Of a stretch of 34,526 nucleotides of DNA, positions 22,969 to 31,358 are shown piece by piece (position 1 is the stretch's first letter; every line of letters begins with the position of its first letter). The stretch is from CAYOHG01 sp964465125 (GTDB lineage: Bacteria; Planctomycetota; Phycisphaerae; UBA1845; Fen-1342). The notes below the pieces were generated by a model, which was not told where the DNA came from, made no database searches, and saw nothing but the letters and a program-made list of their open reading frames with translations. Both the position numbers and the translations under genes were made by a program. The stretch is taken from NCBI GenBank assembly GCA_964465125.1, contig CAYXIO010000044.1, positions 1-34,526 of the forward strand, in the 5' to 3' direction.

Positions 22969-25308
22969 ATGATCGTGATTCGCCCCGCACCTTCGCCTGT
23001 CGGCCGGTTCCGCGGCCTGCTGATCGCGACCCTGCTCGCCCTGGCTCCGGGCTGCGATCGCCCCGCCGAACATGGCCCGGCAAACCAGAGCGGCTCGGAA
23101 GCCGCCGCCGGCTCCGCGTCGGTTCCACTCAGCGCCGCCCTAAGCGGCAAGTCCGGCATCGCCCGCGGTGCCAATCTCCTGCTCGTCACGCTCGACACGA
23201 CGCGCGCCGACCGGTTGGGCTGCTACGGCAACAACCAGGTTCTGACGCCGGCGGTCGATCGCCTGGCGCGCGAGGGCCTGCTCTTCGAACAGGCGCAGGC
23301 GGTCGCGCCCACCACGCTACCGACGCACTCCAGCATCATGACCGGCCGCGACCCGGCCCATCACGGCGCCCGCGTGAACGGCTTTTTCCGCCTGCCCGAG
23401 CAGGAGACCACGCTGGCGGAATCGCTGCACGCCGCCGGCTATCGAACCGCCGCGGTGGTGTCCTCGTTCGTGCTTCAGCACAAGTTCGGCGTGGATCAGG
23501 GCTTTGAAAGCTACGCGGATCGCTTCGCCGAGATGAGCCAGGACGCGACCGAGTGGCCCGAGCGCAAAGGCGATCTGACCACCGGCCTGGCGATCGAAGC
23601 CTTGAACCGAATGGACAAGGAGAAGTTCTTCCTGTGGGTGCACTACTACGACGCGCACCATGCGTACGAGCCGCCCGAGGCGTTTCAGAAGCAATACCCC
23701 GACAATCTGTATGATGGCGAGCTCGCGTTCGTCGACACCCAGATCATGCGGCTGATTTTGGAGCTTCAGACCCGCAAGATCCTCGACTCCACCCTGATCG
23801 TGGTCGTCGGCGATCACGGCGAGGGGCTCTTCGACCACGGCGAGGCCACTCACGGCGTACTCGCCTACCAGGCCCTCCTGCACGTGCCGCTCATCATGCG
23901 CTACGGCTCCTCGCTCGGCCCTGGTCAGCGCGTCTCGACGCGGGTCGGGCAGATCGACCTGCTGCCAACAATTCTTTCGCTGCTCGGCGTCGAGGCGCCG
24001 CCGGCGCTGGACGGACGCGACCTGACGCGCGCAGGGGACGCTTCCCGCGCGTTCTTCTTCGAGAATCTGAACGTGTATTTCAACCAGGGGGGCGCGCCGA
24101 TCGGCGGGCTGGTCGAGGACCCGTACAAGTACATCTACGCCGTCGAGGGCGAACTGTACGATCTGAGCAAGGATCCGCGCGAGCTGCGGGACCTGGCGCG
24201 CACCGAGCCGGCCAGCGTAGCCCGGCTCGCGGCCCGGCTGCCGGAGCACTTCGGCCCGCAGCTCGTCCGCCTGCGCGAGGCCGCCCCGTCGATCACGCCA
24301 TCCGCGGCCGACATGAAGCGGCTCGAAGCTCTCGGCTACACGGGCGGCGGAGGGCCCGGCGACTCCCACGAGTTGCAGGACCCGCGCGACATCGTCCGCG
24401 TCTACGTCGAGATGGAGGAGGCCTCGCACCTCGAATACTCCGAAGCCGTCCAGAGAATGACCGCCATGCTCGAAGCGTCACCGTGGTTTGCGGCGGGCTG
24501 GCGCAAGCTCGCGGAGGTGCATGTCAGCAACAACAAGCTGCCGGAGGCCGCTGACGCCTACGACCATTGCCTCAAGCTCGTCTTCATGCCCGGCGTGGCG
24601 TACTCCCTGGCGGACGTCTTCGCCACGATGGGCCAGATCGACAAAGCCCTGGAGCTGCTCGAGGTCGTCGTCTCCCGGCAGCCCGACTATCCGCAGGCCT
24701 CGTTCCGTCTGGGCGAGCTGCTGGCGCTGCGCGGCGACCGGGATCGTTCGTTGCAGCTCATCCACGACAGCCTGAGCGTCGATCCACAGTTCCTCACGCA
24801 CCTGCTCGAGATGTTCACGCGCGAGCAGCGCACCGACGACATGGTCGAATTCATGCAGACGTTCCTGAAGCGCTATCCGGACACCGCCTCCATGCGCATC
24901 GCGCTGGCCAAGCGGCTTACCGTGGCCGGCCTGCTTCAGGACGTCGAGCAGATCTACCGCGAGGGGCTGCCGCACCTCAAGACCGACGGCGCGTTCATCA
25001 ACGCCTATGCGCTCTTTCTGGGCGACAGCCCGGATCCGGCGATGCGCAACCCGGCCCACGCGATTCAGCTCATTGAGGACTACCGCACCGCGGTCAGCGA
25101 ACCGGACCCGGCGACTCTGCTGACGCTCAGCTCGCTCTACGCCAGTCAGGGGCAGATGCGCGACGCGCTCGAAGCCGGGGATCGTGCCAGGGAGATCGCG
25201 CACGCGCGCGGCGATCAGAAGCTGATGGAGGCGCTGGATCGGCATCTCGCCCGCGTGCGCGCCGCCTTGCCGCTGGGCAGTGCGCCGAGCAAGGTGGATT
25301 CGCCGTGA
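22969..25308 (+). CDS. Sulfatase-fold lipoprotein with C-terminal TPR domain
   Basis: A 779-residue predicted lipoprotein (signal sequence with APGC, C29). Residues about 66-430 form an alkaline phosphatase/sulfatase superfamily domain: LLLVTLDTTRADRLGCYG with metal-binding Asp, PTTLPTHSSIMTG at the nucleophile position, and VVGDHGEGLFDHG with the second metal site. The usual formylglycine site C/S-x-P-x-R is T-L-P-T-H here (T116), so an FGly-dependent sulfatase reaction is unlikely and a Thr nucleophile, as in phosphodiesterases or phosphoethanolamine-type transferases, is more plausible. Residues about 480-770 are TPR-like helical pairs. ATG 22969 has CGGAG 9 nt upstream. The substrate is unknown. 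Confidence 0.85.
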   Translation: MIVIRPAPSPVGRFRGLLIATLLALAPGCDRPAEHGPANQSGSEAAAGSASVPLSAALSGKSGIARGANLLLVTLDTTRADRLGCYGNNQVLTPAVDRLAREGLLFEQAQAVAPTTLPTHSSIMTGRDPAHHGARVNGFFRLPEQETTLAESLHAAGYRTAAVVSSFVLQHKFGVDQGFESYADRFAEMSQDATEWPERKGDLTTGLAIEALNRMDKEKFFLWVHYYDAHHAYEPPEAFQKQYPDNLYDGELAFVDTQIMRLILELQTRKILDSTLIVVVGDHGEGLFDHGEATHGVLAYQALLHVPLIMRYGSSLGPGQRVSTRVGQIDLLPTILSLLGVEAPPALDGRDLTRAGDASRAFFFENLNVYFNQGGAPIGGLVEDPYKYIYAVEGELYDLSKDPRELRDLARTEPASVARLAARLPEHFGPQLVRLREAAPSITPSAADMKRLEALGYTGGGGPGDSHELQDPRDIVRVYVEMEEASHLEYSEAVQRMTAMLEASPWFAAGWRKLAEVHVSNNKLPEAADAYDHCLKLVFMPGVAYSLADVFATMGQIDKALELLEVVVSRQPDYPQASFRLGELLALRGDRDRSLQLIHDSLSVDPQFLTHLLEMFTREQRTDDMVEFMQTFLKRYPDTASMRIALAKRLTVAGLLQDVEQIYREGLPHLKTDGAFINAYALFLGDSPDPAMRNPAHAIQLIEDYRTAVSEPDPATLLTLSSLYASQGQMRDALEAGDRAREIAHARGDQKLMEALDRHLARVRAALPLGSAPSKVDSP

Positions 25309-25412
25309 GAGATGAGGCAGAGAAAGCCTGCGGCGGACGAGGGCTCCGCGCTTCACTCGCTATTCGACCTTCGCCAGTCGCTCAGGCCGCCCCGTGATCT
25401 TGGCGGCGCGTC

Positions 25413-27011
25413 CTAGCGCGCGTACTCGACCGCGCGAATCTCGCGCAGCACCGTCACCTTGATCTCGCCGGGGAAGGTCATCGTCTCCTCGATCTTCTTG
25501 GCAATGTCGCGGGCCAGTTTCAGCGACGAGCGGTCGTCCACGCGGACGGCGTCGACAATCACGCGAACCTCGCGGCCGGCCTCGATCGCGTAGGCCTGGC
25601 GCACACCCGAGAAGCCGGTCGCCAGCTCCTCCAGCTCCTGAAGCCGCTTGATGTAGCGTTCCAGCGATTCGCGCCGCCCGCCGGGTCGAGACGCGCTGAT
25701 CGCGTCGGCGGCGGTCACCAGCGGCGTGTAAACGTACAGCGCCGCAACGTCGCCGTGATGGCCGGCGGCGGCATTGACGACCTGCGGCGGCTCGTTGAAC
25801 CGCTTGCAGTACTCGGCCCCGATCGCCGTGTGGCTGCCGCCCTGCTCATGGTCGAGCGCCTTGCCGATGTCGTGCAGCAGCCCGCAGCGCCGCGCCAGCG
25901 GCCCGTCGAGCGACAGCTCCTCCGCCATGATGCCGCAGAGGTGCGCCACTTCGATGCTGTGCCGCAGCACGTTCTGCCCGTAGCTGGTGCGGTATTGCAG
26001 GCGGCCGAGCACCTCGGTGACTTTCTTGTTCATGCCGGTGACATCGGCCTCGAGCGCGGCCTGCCGGCCGAACTCATTGACCTTCTGGTTAATCTCCTGC
26101 GTCGTCTCGCCAACGAGCTCCTCGATCCGGGTCGGGTGTATGCGGCCGTCCTTGATCAGCCGCTCGAGCGAGAGTCGCGCGACTTCCTTGCGAACCGGAT
26201 CGAAGCAGGAGACGCTGACCACGCCCGGGGTGTCGTCGACGATCACCGTAACGCCCGTGGCCTTCTCGAACGCCCGGATGTTGCGCCCCTCGCGGCCGAT
26301 GATCCGCCCCTTCATGTCATCGTTGGCGACGTCCACGGTCGCGACGGTGGCCTCGCAGGTGTGCTCGGCGGCGTAGCGCTGAATCGCCTCGATCGTGATC
26401 TGGCGAGCGCGCTCGCGGGCGTGTTCCTGCGCCGCGGTAAGCACCCGCTCGACGAGCTGCCCGGCCTCGCGCTCGACCTCGTCCTCGATGCGCTTCAGGC
26501 ACAGGGCGCGGGCCTCATCGGCGCTCAGCTTGGAAATGCGCAGCAGCTCGCCGCGCTGCTCCTGCAAGAGCGAATCCAGCCGGCTCTGGCGGGCCGTGAT
26601 CTGCTCCTCGGCGGCCGAAAGACGCTTCTCCGTCTCCTCGATTTTGCGCTCCTTGGTCGCCAGCACGTCCATCCGGCGATCGAGCGTGTCCTCAAGCTTC
26701 GCCAGCCGGCGCTCTTCGTTCTTGAGCTCGTTGCGCGTCTCGGCAGTCTCGCGCTCGAAGCGGTTCATGGTCTCGATCAGCTTCTTTTGCGCTTCCGCTT
26801 CCGCAGCCGAGAGCAATTCGTCGCGTTTGCGCTGCGCCTCCTGGTTCTGGCGCTGGATCGCCTGCTGGCGGACCTGCTCCTCAATCCGCCAGCGGTGCGT
26901 CAGGAAGAACCAGATCCCGCCGGCGCCTGCCGCGAATCCGAGCAGGAGCCAGACAATCGCATACCCGTCGCCGGGTCCGTCGGCAGCCAACACGATCAAG
27001 GAATCAAGCAT
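25413..27011 (-). CDS. rny: Ribonuclease Y
   Basis: A 532-residue membrane-anchored endoribonuclease initiating mRNA decay. The N-terminus has one transmembrane helix (about 18-36). A long, highly charged coiled coil rich in Glu, Arg and Gln spans about 40-210, followed by a KH domain with GRIIGREGRNIRAFE, and an HD domain with HSIEVAHLCGI, LLHDIGKA and AGHHGD metal ligands. The order TM, coiled coil, KH, HD and the length match Rny. ATG 27011 is chosen because it directly precedes the membrane helix; the upstream extension is not family-like and no clear ribosome site is present at 27011. Confidence 0.96.
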   Translation of the reverse strand: MLDSLIVLAADGPGDGYAIVWLLLGFAAGAGGIWFFLTHRWRIEEQVRQQAIQRQNQEAQRKRDELLSAAEAEAQKKLIETMNRFERETAETRNELKNEERRLAKLEDTLDRRMDVLATKERKIEETEKRLSAAEEQITARQSRLDSLLQEQRGELLRISKLSADEARALCLKRIEDEVEREAGQLVERVLTAAQEHARERARQITIEAIQRYAAEHTCEATVATVDVANDDMKGRIIGREGRNIRAFEKATGVTVIVDDTPGVVSVSCFDPVRKEVARLSLERLIKDGRIHPTRIEELVGETTQEINQKVNEFGRQAALEADVTGMNKKVTEVLGRLQYRTSYGQNVLRHSIEVAHLCGIMAEELSLDGPLARRCGLLHDIGKALDHEQGGSHTAIGAEYCKRFNEPPQVVNAAAGHHGDVAALYVYTPLVTAADAISASRPGGRRESLERYIKRLQELEELATGFSGVRQAYAIEAGREVRVIVDAVRVDDRSSLKLARDIAKKIEETMTFPGEIKVTVLREIRAVEYAR

Positions 27012-27563
27012 GGGCCGGTCCAGGTGTATCAGTACGGTGGCTCGCGGCGCCGTCCACACGTCTCGGACGGGCGCTACCCGTTGGCTGGAACCTGAGCGCT
27101 GAACCGAATGGATGCGCACGCCGGACATCAGTCCAGGCGAAATGCAGGATTATGGACGAGCGGCGGGAGGCGCCCGAGGGCACCCGGTTGCAGGTCGGTC
27201 AATTATTCTGAACGCGGCCGATAGATGACTTCCAAACCGGATAATCGCCGAAACCGACGCAACGCGTTTCAACTGCCAGGTCGCTCGTCAAACCCGCGAC
27301 CGTCTTTGCCGCTCAAGCAATCCACACCATGGCGCTGTTCTAACGCAGCCCGCACACGACCCACACACGGGCCGTGCGGGCTTGCCAGCACAACTCGTTC
27401 CGCCGGAGTATATACGCGGACGGTCCACGGCGAAAGCGGCCGACGCGACCCGGCCCGGCCGCCTGGAACACGCAGCTTGTCCGGCCCCTGCCCGGCATGT
27501 AGCATCTGTTTGGCGAACAAGGGGTTGACGAGCGATACCCGCCGCCCGGCGACGAGCAACCGC
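27012..27563. other. Divergent intergenic region between rny and the membrane/HTH unit
   Basis: 552 nt without a convincing gene. A 9-bp inverted repeat (27347-27355 AGCCCGCAC with 27374-27382 GTGCGGGCT) lies in the middle, without a T-run. AGTATATACG near 27407 could serve as a -10 box in either direction, and TTGACG near 27524 is an isolated -35-like hexamer 40 nt before the next gene. An open frame from 27225 runs into the 161-residue gene but its upstream part is not protein-like. Confidence 0.35.
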
Positions 27564-28049
27564 ATGCGTCAGACCGCACATCCCGACCCGCCGCGTGCGC
27601 GGCGCGAGGCGCGCCTGCCCTGGCTGCTGGCGGTAGCGTTCGCGTTTCTCGCCGGGATGCTCTTCACCAGCCGGCCGGACTCGCTGCTTCAGTCGGCCCA
27701 GGCCCAATCCGCGGCGGCGGGCGCGCGCGGCGTCTATGCGTTCACGGGCCCGCTCGATTCGAGTCGCACCGGCCTGTTCATGCTCGACATCGAGCAGGGA
27801 ACCGTCTGGGTTTACGAGATCGAGACCGTCGACACGGTTCGCAAGCTGAAGCTGGTCGCCGCCCGAAGCTGGGTGTACGATCGGTATTTGCGCGACTTCA
27901 ACTGCGCGGCTCCGACGTTCCGGGACGTCCAGGACCTGGTGAGCCGCCAGCGGGAACGCGAAGCGCAGGATGACGCCCGCGCCCGCTCGCAAGAGCCGGT
28001 CGCGCCCGAGAAGCTGTTCGCCCCTGAGAAACCGGACGACAAGCCCTAG
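27564..28049 (+). CDS. Single-pass membrane protein of unknown function
   Basis: A 161-residue protein with a basic N-terminus, one transmembrane helix at about 19-35, and an extracytoplasmic domain. That domain has YAFTGPLDSSRTGLFMLDIEQGTVWVYEI (two stretches of residues 58-86) and KLVAARSWVYDRYLRDFN, which look beta-then-helical and resemble proteins I associate with planctomycetes, without a known function. The C-terminus is low-complexity and charged (APEKLFAPEKPDDKP). ATG 27564 is chosen because the anchor begins there. It is followed 23 nt later by the HTH membrane protein, so the two probably form an operon. Confidence 0.65.
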   Translation: MRQTAHPDPPRARREARLPWLLAVAFAFLAGMLFTSRPDSLLQSAQAQSAAAGARGVYAFTGPLDSSRTGLFMLDIEQGTVWVYEIETVDTVRKLKLVAARSWVYDRYLRDFNCAAPTFRDVQDLVSRQREREAQDDARARSQEPVAPEKLFAPEKPDDKP

Positions 28050-28072
28050 CCGCGCACGCATCGGAGCTGCCC

Positions 28073-28945
28073 ATGGCCAAGCCGTTCTATTCCATCGATG
28101 AAGTCTGCAACCTGCTCAAGCGCGACGCCGAGGGCGTGAAGGAGCTCGTGCGCGAAGGCAAGCTGCGCGAGTTCCGCGACGCGGGCAAGGTCTTCTTCAA
28201 GGCCGAGGACGTTGAGAAGCTGACCGGCGGATCGGCCGGCGACATCGGTCTCGAATCGGTCGAAGAGCTCCCTTCGCTGCTCGACATCAAGGAAGGAACC
28301 AGCGTGATCGGCCTCGCCCCGGTCGAGGACGAGCCTGACCGGAAGGACAAGAAGTCCGGCACGGTGCTCAGCTCCGCCGGCATCGGCGTGTTCGACGAGG
28401 ACGAGCTTGAGATTGAAGCCGACCCGATGGCCGACACGCAGATCACCAGCGCCGCGGCCCCGCCGGCCGCGAAGAACAAGAGCGAGGGCACCGGCAGCGG
28501 TTCGGGCCTGCTCGACCTGACGCGCGAATCCGACGACACCTCGCTTGGCGCCGAGCTGCTCGACGAAATCTACCCCGGCGAGGAGGAAGCGCCCGCCGCC
28601 CCCAGCCGTTCCGCGCCGGCCGCCGTCGAAGAAGTGGCCGAGGAGCCGGCCGGGGAAGAGGCGGAAGCCGCCGCACCCGTGTATGAGCCGGTGCTCGGTC
28701 CGGTGATCGTGTCGGGCGATCCGAGCGAGGGTCTCTTCAGCGGGCTGCTGGTGGGCGCGGCGATTCTGCTGGCCGTGGCTGCCAGCGTCGTCGCCGGGTT
28801 GCTGCAAGGCTTCGTGCCGGACTACGCCAAGGTCTTCAGCAATAATTTCTGGTTCTTCGTGGGCGGCTCAGTCGCCCTGATGGGACTGACGCTGATGATC
28901 GGCTGGCTGGTCGGCCGCTCGGGGACCGCGCCGGTCCGTCGCTGA
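28073..28945 (+). CDS. HTH-domain membrane protein
   Basis: A 290-residue protein. Residues 4-52 look like a MerR/excisionase-type helix-turn-helix (YSIDEVCNLLKRDAEGVKEL, then a winged stretch FRDAGKVFFKAEDVEKL). A long acidic, Ala/Pro/Glu-rich, probably disordered linker (about 55-215) follows, then two transmembrane helices (222-246 and 258-281) and a short basic tail. A DNA- or protein-binding head tethered to the membrane through a flexible linker could be a one-component regulator or a scaffold; the DNA-binding role is inference. ATG 28073 has GGAG 6 nt upstream. A strong terminator follows at 28973. Confidence 0.75.
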   Translation: MAKPFYSIDEVCNLLKRDAEGVKELVREGKLREFRDAGKVFFKAEDVEKLTGGSAGDIGLESVEELPSLLDIKEGTSVIGLAPVEDEPDRKDKKSGTVLSSAGIGVFDEDELEIEADPMADTQITSAAAPPAAKNKSEGTGSGSGLLDLTRESDDTSLGAELLDEIYPGEEEAPAAPSRSAPAAVEEVAEEPAGEEAEAAAPVYEPVLGPVIVSGDPSEGLFSGLLVGAAILLAVAASVVAGLLQGFVPDYAKVFSNNFWFFVGGSVALMGLTLMIGWLVGRSGTAPVRR

Positions 28946-28972
28946 TTCCGACACCACACGCGAAGATCACCT

Positions 28973-29004
28973 GCGGCCGGCCGCAGCGCCGGCCGCGTCG
29001 TTTT
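28973..29004 (+). terminator. Intrinsic terminator after the HTH membrane gene
   Basis: A perfect 9-bp stem (28973-28981 GCGGCCGGC with 28988-28996 GCCGGCCGC, 6-nt loop) is followed by GTCG and TTTT (29001-29004). It is placed 28 nt after the stop codon, and separates this unit from the convergent VKOR-DsbA gene. Confidence 0.7.
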
Positions 29005-29022
29005 CACCGGCCTTGCCGCCGC

Positions 29023-30294
29023 TCAGTTGTTAAGCAGCGCCTGCCAAGTCGCTTCGCTCAGCCAGAAATCGAGCTTGCGGCCGTCGAGATACAATGCCGG
29101 CGCCGCGTCGACGCCGACTTTCTCCGCCAGCTCCGCATCCTCGGAGACGCGCTGTTGGACCGCCGGTGACGTGAGTGCCTCGGTGAACGCGGCGACGTCG
29201 AGATGCGCCTCGCGGGCCCAGTTGTCGTAGTGCGGCGCGTCGAGCTCGCGCTGGTGCTGATACAGCACGTCGACGTAAGCGGCCATTCCCGCCTGGCCGC
29301 CCACCTGCCGGGCCGCTTCAGCAGCCTGGGCCGCCGCGCACGCCGCCGGATGCACCGTACGCGCCACGTGCGGATTGCAGGCCTGATCGAGCGGGTAGTG
29401 GCGGTAGTCCACCTGCAGCCGCTCGCCGTAGGCGCGTTGCAGGTCGCTCAGCAGCATGTGCGCGCGGGCGCACATCGCGCACTGGAAATCGATGAACACG
29501 ACGACGTGGTGCACCGCGGGGCTGGACGCGGTCGAATCCGCCGGCCCGCGCAGCTCGTCGTGGATCGCGCCGCGCGAATACGACCAGCGCGCGAACTCCG
29601 GATCATTGACGATCGCGGAATAGCGCTTGTTGAGCGATTCGGCGCCCACGGCCAGCATCTGCCGCGACGTCTGCGACAGGTGAAGCTGCCAGATCGCCAG
29701 CCCGAGCAGCAGCGCGGCAACCGCCAGCGCGAGTTGCGGATGAACCGGCCGCTGGGGTCGCTCCTTTCGCCACGGGGCGGCCGCCAGCGTAATCAGCAGC
29801 AGCGCCGCGTTCATCCCGTGCACCAGCGCGCAGCCGTTGCACCAGCGCTTCAACTCGAACGCCATCACCGACAGCAGATACGTCGAGGCGATCGCCCCGC
29901 ACAGCACGACCAGCAGCGGCACGAGGTGCCACAGCCATTGCCGGCGGGACGGCGTGCCGATGAACAGGAACCACACGCCGACGAACGCGAAGTACGCCGC
30001 CCCGAGCACGGCCCAGGGCATGCCGATCGACTGGTGCTCCGCGTCGCCGCTGTCGCTGCCCTGCACGAACGCAAAGCGCGAGCGCAGCACCGATTCGCAG
30101 TCGCCGGCGGATTGCGGTGCGGCGTCAGCCCGACAGAGCGCCTCCAGCCAGCCCGGCGGCGGCGCCCCGCCGCTGACCGTCAGCAGCGTCATGCTCACGT
30201 ACCAGCCGCCGGCGCACAGCAACAGCGCCAGGAGCTGCCAGAGCCAGCGGATCGAAATCACGCGCGGCGGGAGAACAACGGGGGCTTCGCTCAT
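29023..30294 (-). CDS. VKOR-DsbA fusion protein (disulfide formation)
   Basis: A 423-residue membrane protein joining the two halves of a disulfide-forming system. The N-terminal VKOR domain (about 15-175) has four to five membrane helices, DCESVLRSRF with loop cysteine C66 and preceding C54, and the catalytic quinone-proximal CNGC (152-155). A helix at about 188-205 links to a periplasmic thioredoxin/DsbA-like domain with CAMC (272-275), DYRHYPLD, ACNPHVARTVHPAACAAAQA, and a cis-Pro region GVDAAPALYLDGR near 400. The VKOR half would reoxidise the DsbA half and pass electrons to quinone. ATG 30294 is chosen by domain start. TATACT at 30413-30408 is a possible -10 box. Confidence 0.93.
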   Translation of the reverse strand: MSEAPVVLPPRVISIRWLWQLLALLLCAGGWYVSMTLLTVSGGAPPPGWLEALCRADAAPQSAGDCESVLRSRFAFVQGSDSGDAEHQSIGMPWAVLGAAYFAFVGVWFLFIGTPSRRQWLWHLVPLLVVLCGAIASTYLLSVMAFELKRWCNGCALVHGMNAALLLITLAAAPWRKERPQRPVHPQLALAVAALLLGLAIWQLHLSQTSRQMLAVGAESLNKRYSAIVNDPEFARWSYSRGAIHDELRGPADSTASSPAVHHVVVFIDFQCAMCARAHMLLSDLQRAYGERLQVDYRHYPLDQACNPHVARTVHPAACAAAQAAEAARQVGGQAGMAAYVDVLYQHQRELDAPHYDNWAREAHLDVAAFTEALTSPAVQQRVSEDAELAEKVGVDAAPALYLDGRKLDFWLSEATWQALLNN

Positions 30295-30477
30295 GCCAGT
30301 CTCGTTCGTGTCGTGCGGCGGTCGGCTTCGCGCCGCACCAATGTCACCCGCAATTCGCGCGGCGGTCGGATGCGGCCGTGCGAAGGCTGACTGCGGTCCA
30401 ACTCGGCAGTATACGCCGATCCGGGCCCGGCCCGCGCGTCCGCGCGGCGCGCCGGGGACCGCCGGTCTTCAACTCCT

Positions 30478-30530
30478 CGGATAGCGCGGGTTTCTACGTT
30501 TCGGGTAGCGCGGGTTTTCAACCCGCGACC
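30478..30530 (+). repeat. Two imperfect copies of a GTAGCGCGGGTTT element
   Basis: CGGATAGCGCGGGTTTC (from 30478) and CGGGTAGCGCGGGTTTTC (from 30502) are near-identical and 24 nt apart. The second copy completes an 8-bp hairpin, CGCGGGTT/AACCCGCG (30509-30516 with 30520-30527, 3-nt loop). It looks like a dispersed intergenic palindromic element; copies elsewhere in the genome cannot be seen from here. The rest of 30295-30675 holds only the possible VKOR promoter. Confidence 0.5.
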
Positions 30531-30675
30531 GTGCTTCCGCCGCAGGCGAGCGCCCTCGGAGGCGTGAGCATGCGACCGGCGTTTCGGGCGGAGTGGCGAG
30601 CCGATCGAATGGGTCGCGGCCCGCGGACCTGCAACGGTGGCAATTGGGCTGCAAACGCCCCCGCAAGCACCGCGT

Positions 30676-31125
30676 CTATGGCGACGCCAGCGCGATCATC
30701 GGGTCGTTCCACACCGCCGGGTCGTTGAACGTCTCGAGGACGTGCTGGTAGTACATCCACCAGCGCAGGCCGACCGCGCACGACACCGACACCAGCAGCC
30801 AGCAGCCATATTCGGCGCAGACGTGCATGCGGTTGGAGAGCAGGATCGCCGAGCCGAGCATGACCAGTGCGGTTTTGAAGATGATGATTCCGCCGGGCGA
30901 CTGGGCCAGCAGCGACGCGGCCAGCGGATTGAGCTCGGTGAAGAAGGCCCGCGAGCGCTCGGTCAGTGTCAGCGAGAGGTCGGCGGCGCTGAACACCCAC
31001 AGGACCGCGACGCCCAGCAGCACACGTTGCGGCCGCCGAAGCCAGTGAACGACGGCCTGACCCGCACGGATCAACCCCACGACCGACCCGCCCCTCTTAA
31101 CGCAATCTTCATCTGCTCTATACAT
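30676..31125 (-). CDS. Small polytopic membrane protein (DUF5658-like)
   Basis: A 149-residue protein with three to four hydrophobic helices. The pattern D..LTL in helix 1 (FSAADLSLTLTE), ELNPLAA after it, and a lysine in the next helix (IIIFKTALVM) resembles DUF5658 proteins. The function is unknown. Start is uncertain: ATG 31125 has no ribosome site, while GTG 31080 follows an AAGAGGGG stretch by about 10 nt and begins just before the first helix. It stands alone, with a possible divergent promoter region of 233 nt before the sialidase-like gene. Confidence 0.65.
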   Translation of the reverse strand: MYRADEDCVKRGGSVVGLIRAGQAVVHWLRRPQRVLLGVAVLWVFSAADLSLTLTERSRAFFTELNPLAASLLAQSPGGIIIFKTALVMLGSAILLSNRMHVCAEYGCWLLVSVSCAVGLRWWMYYQHVLETFNDPAVWNDPMIALASP

Positions 31126-31358
31126 TAGGCCGACAAACCGCGGTTGTCTTTCCTATCGGCTAAGATCGTGTTTACGAATAGCGAGGCGTTGCGCGAGCGG
31201 CGGCGGGCTGAGTGTTGATTCGCCACACGCTTTTGGCCAGACGGAGGTTGCGTTCATCCTGCGGCACTTCGACCCACCTCGTGACTCCCGTGCTCTGACC
31301 TGTCGCCTGCGAGATTCCGGACCGGAGGCACGTTCGTCTGCGGTACCATGCCTCGCCC
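31126..31358. other. Divergent intergenic region
   Basis: This 233-nt stretch lies between the divergent DUF5658-like and sialidase-like genes. Its AT-richer part is near 31120-31190. TTGTCT and TAAGAT near 31145 are spaced too closely for a promoter. Nothing firmly assignable is present. Confidence 0.3.

Noticed and set aside
23310..23330. Formylglycine-type sulfatase active site
   Set aside because: The C/S-x-P-x-R signature is replaced by T-L-P-T-H.
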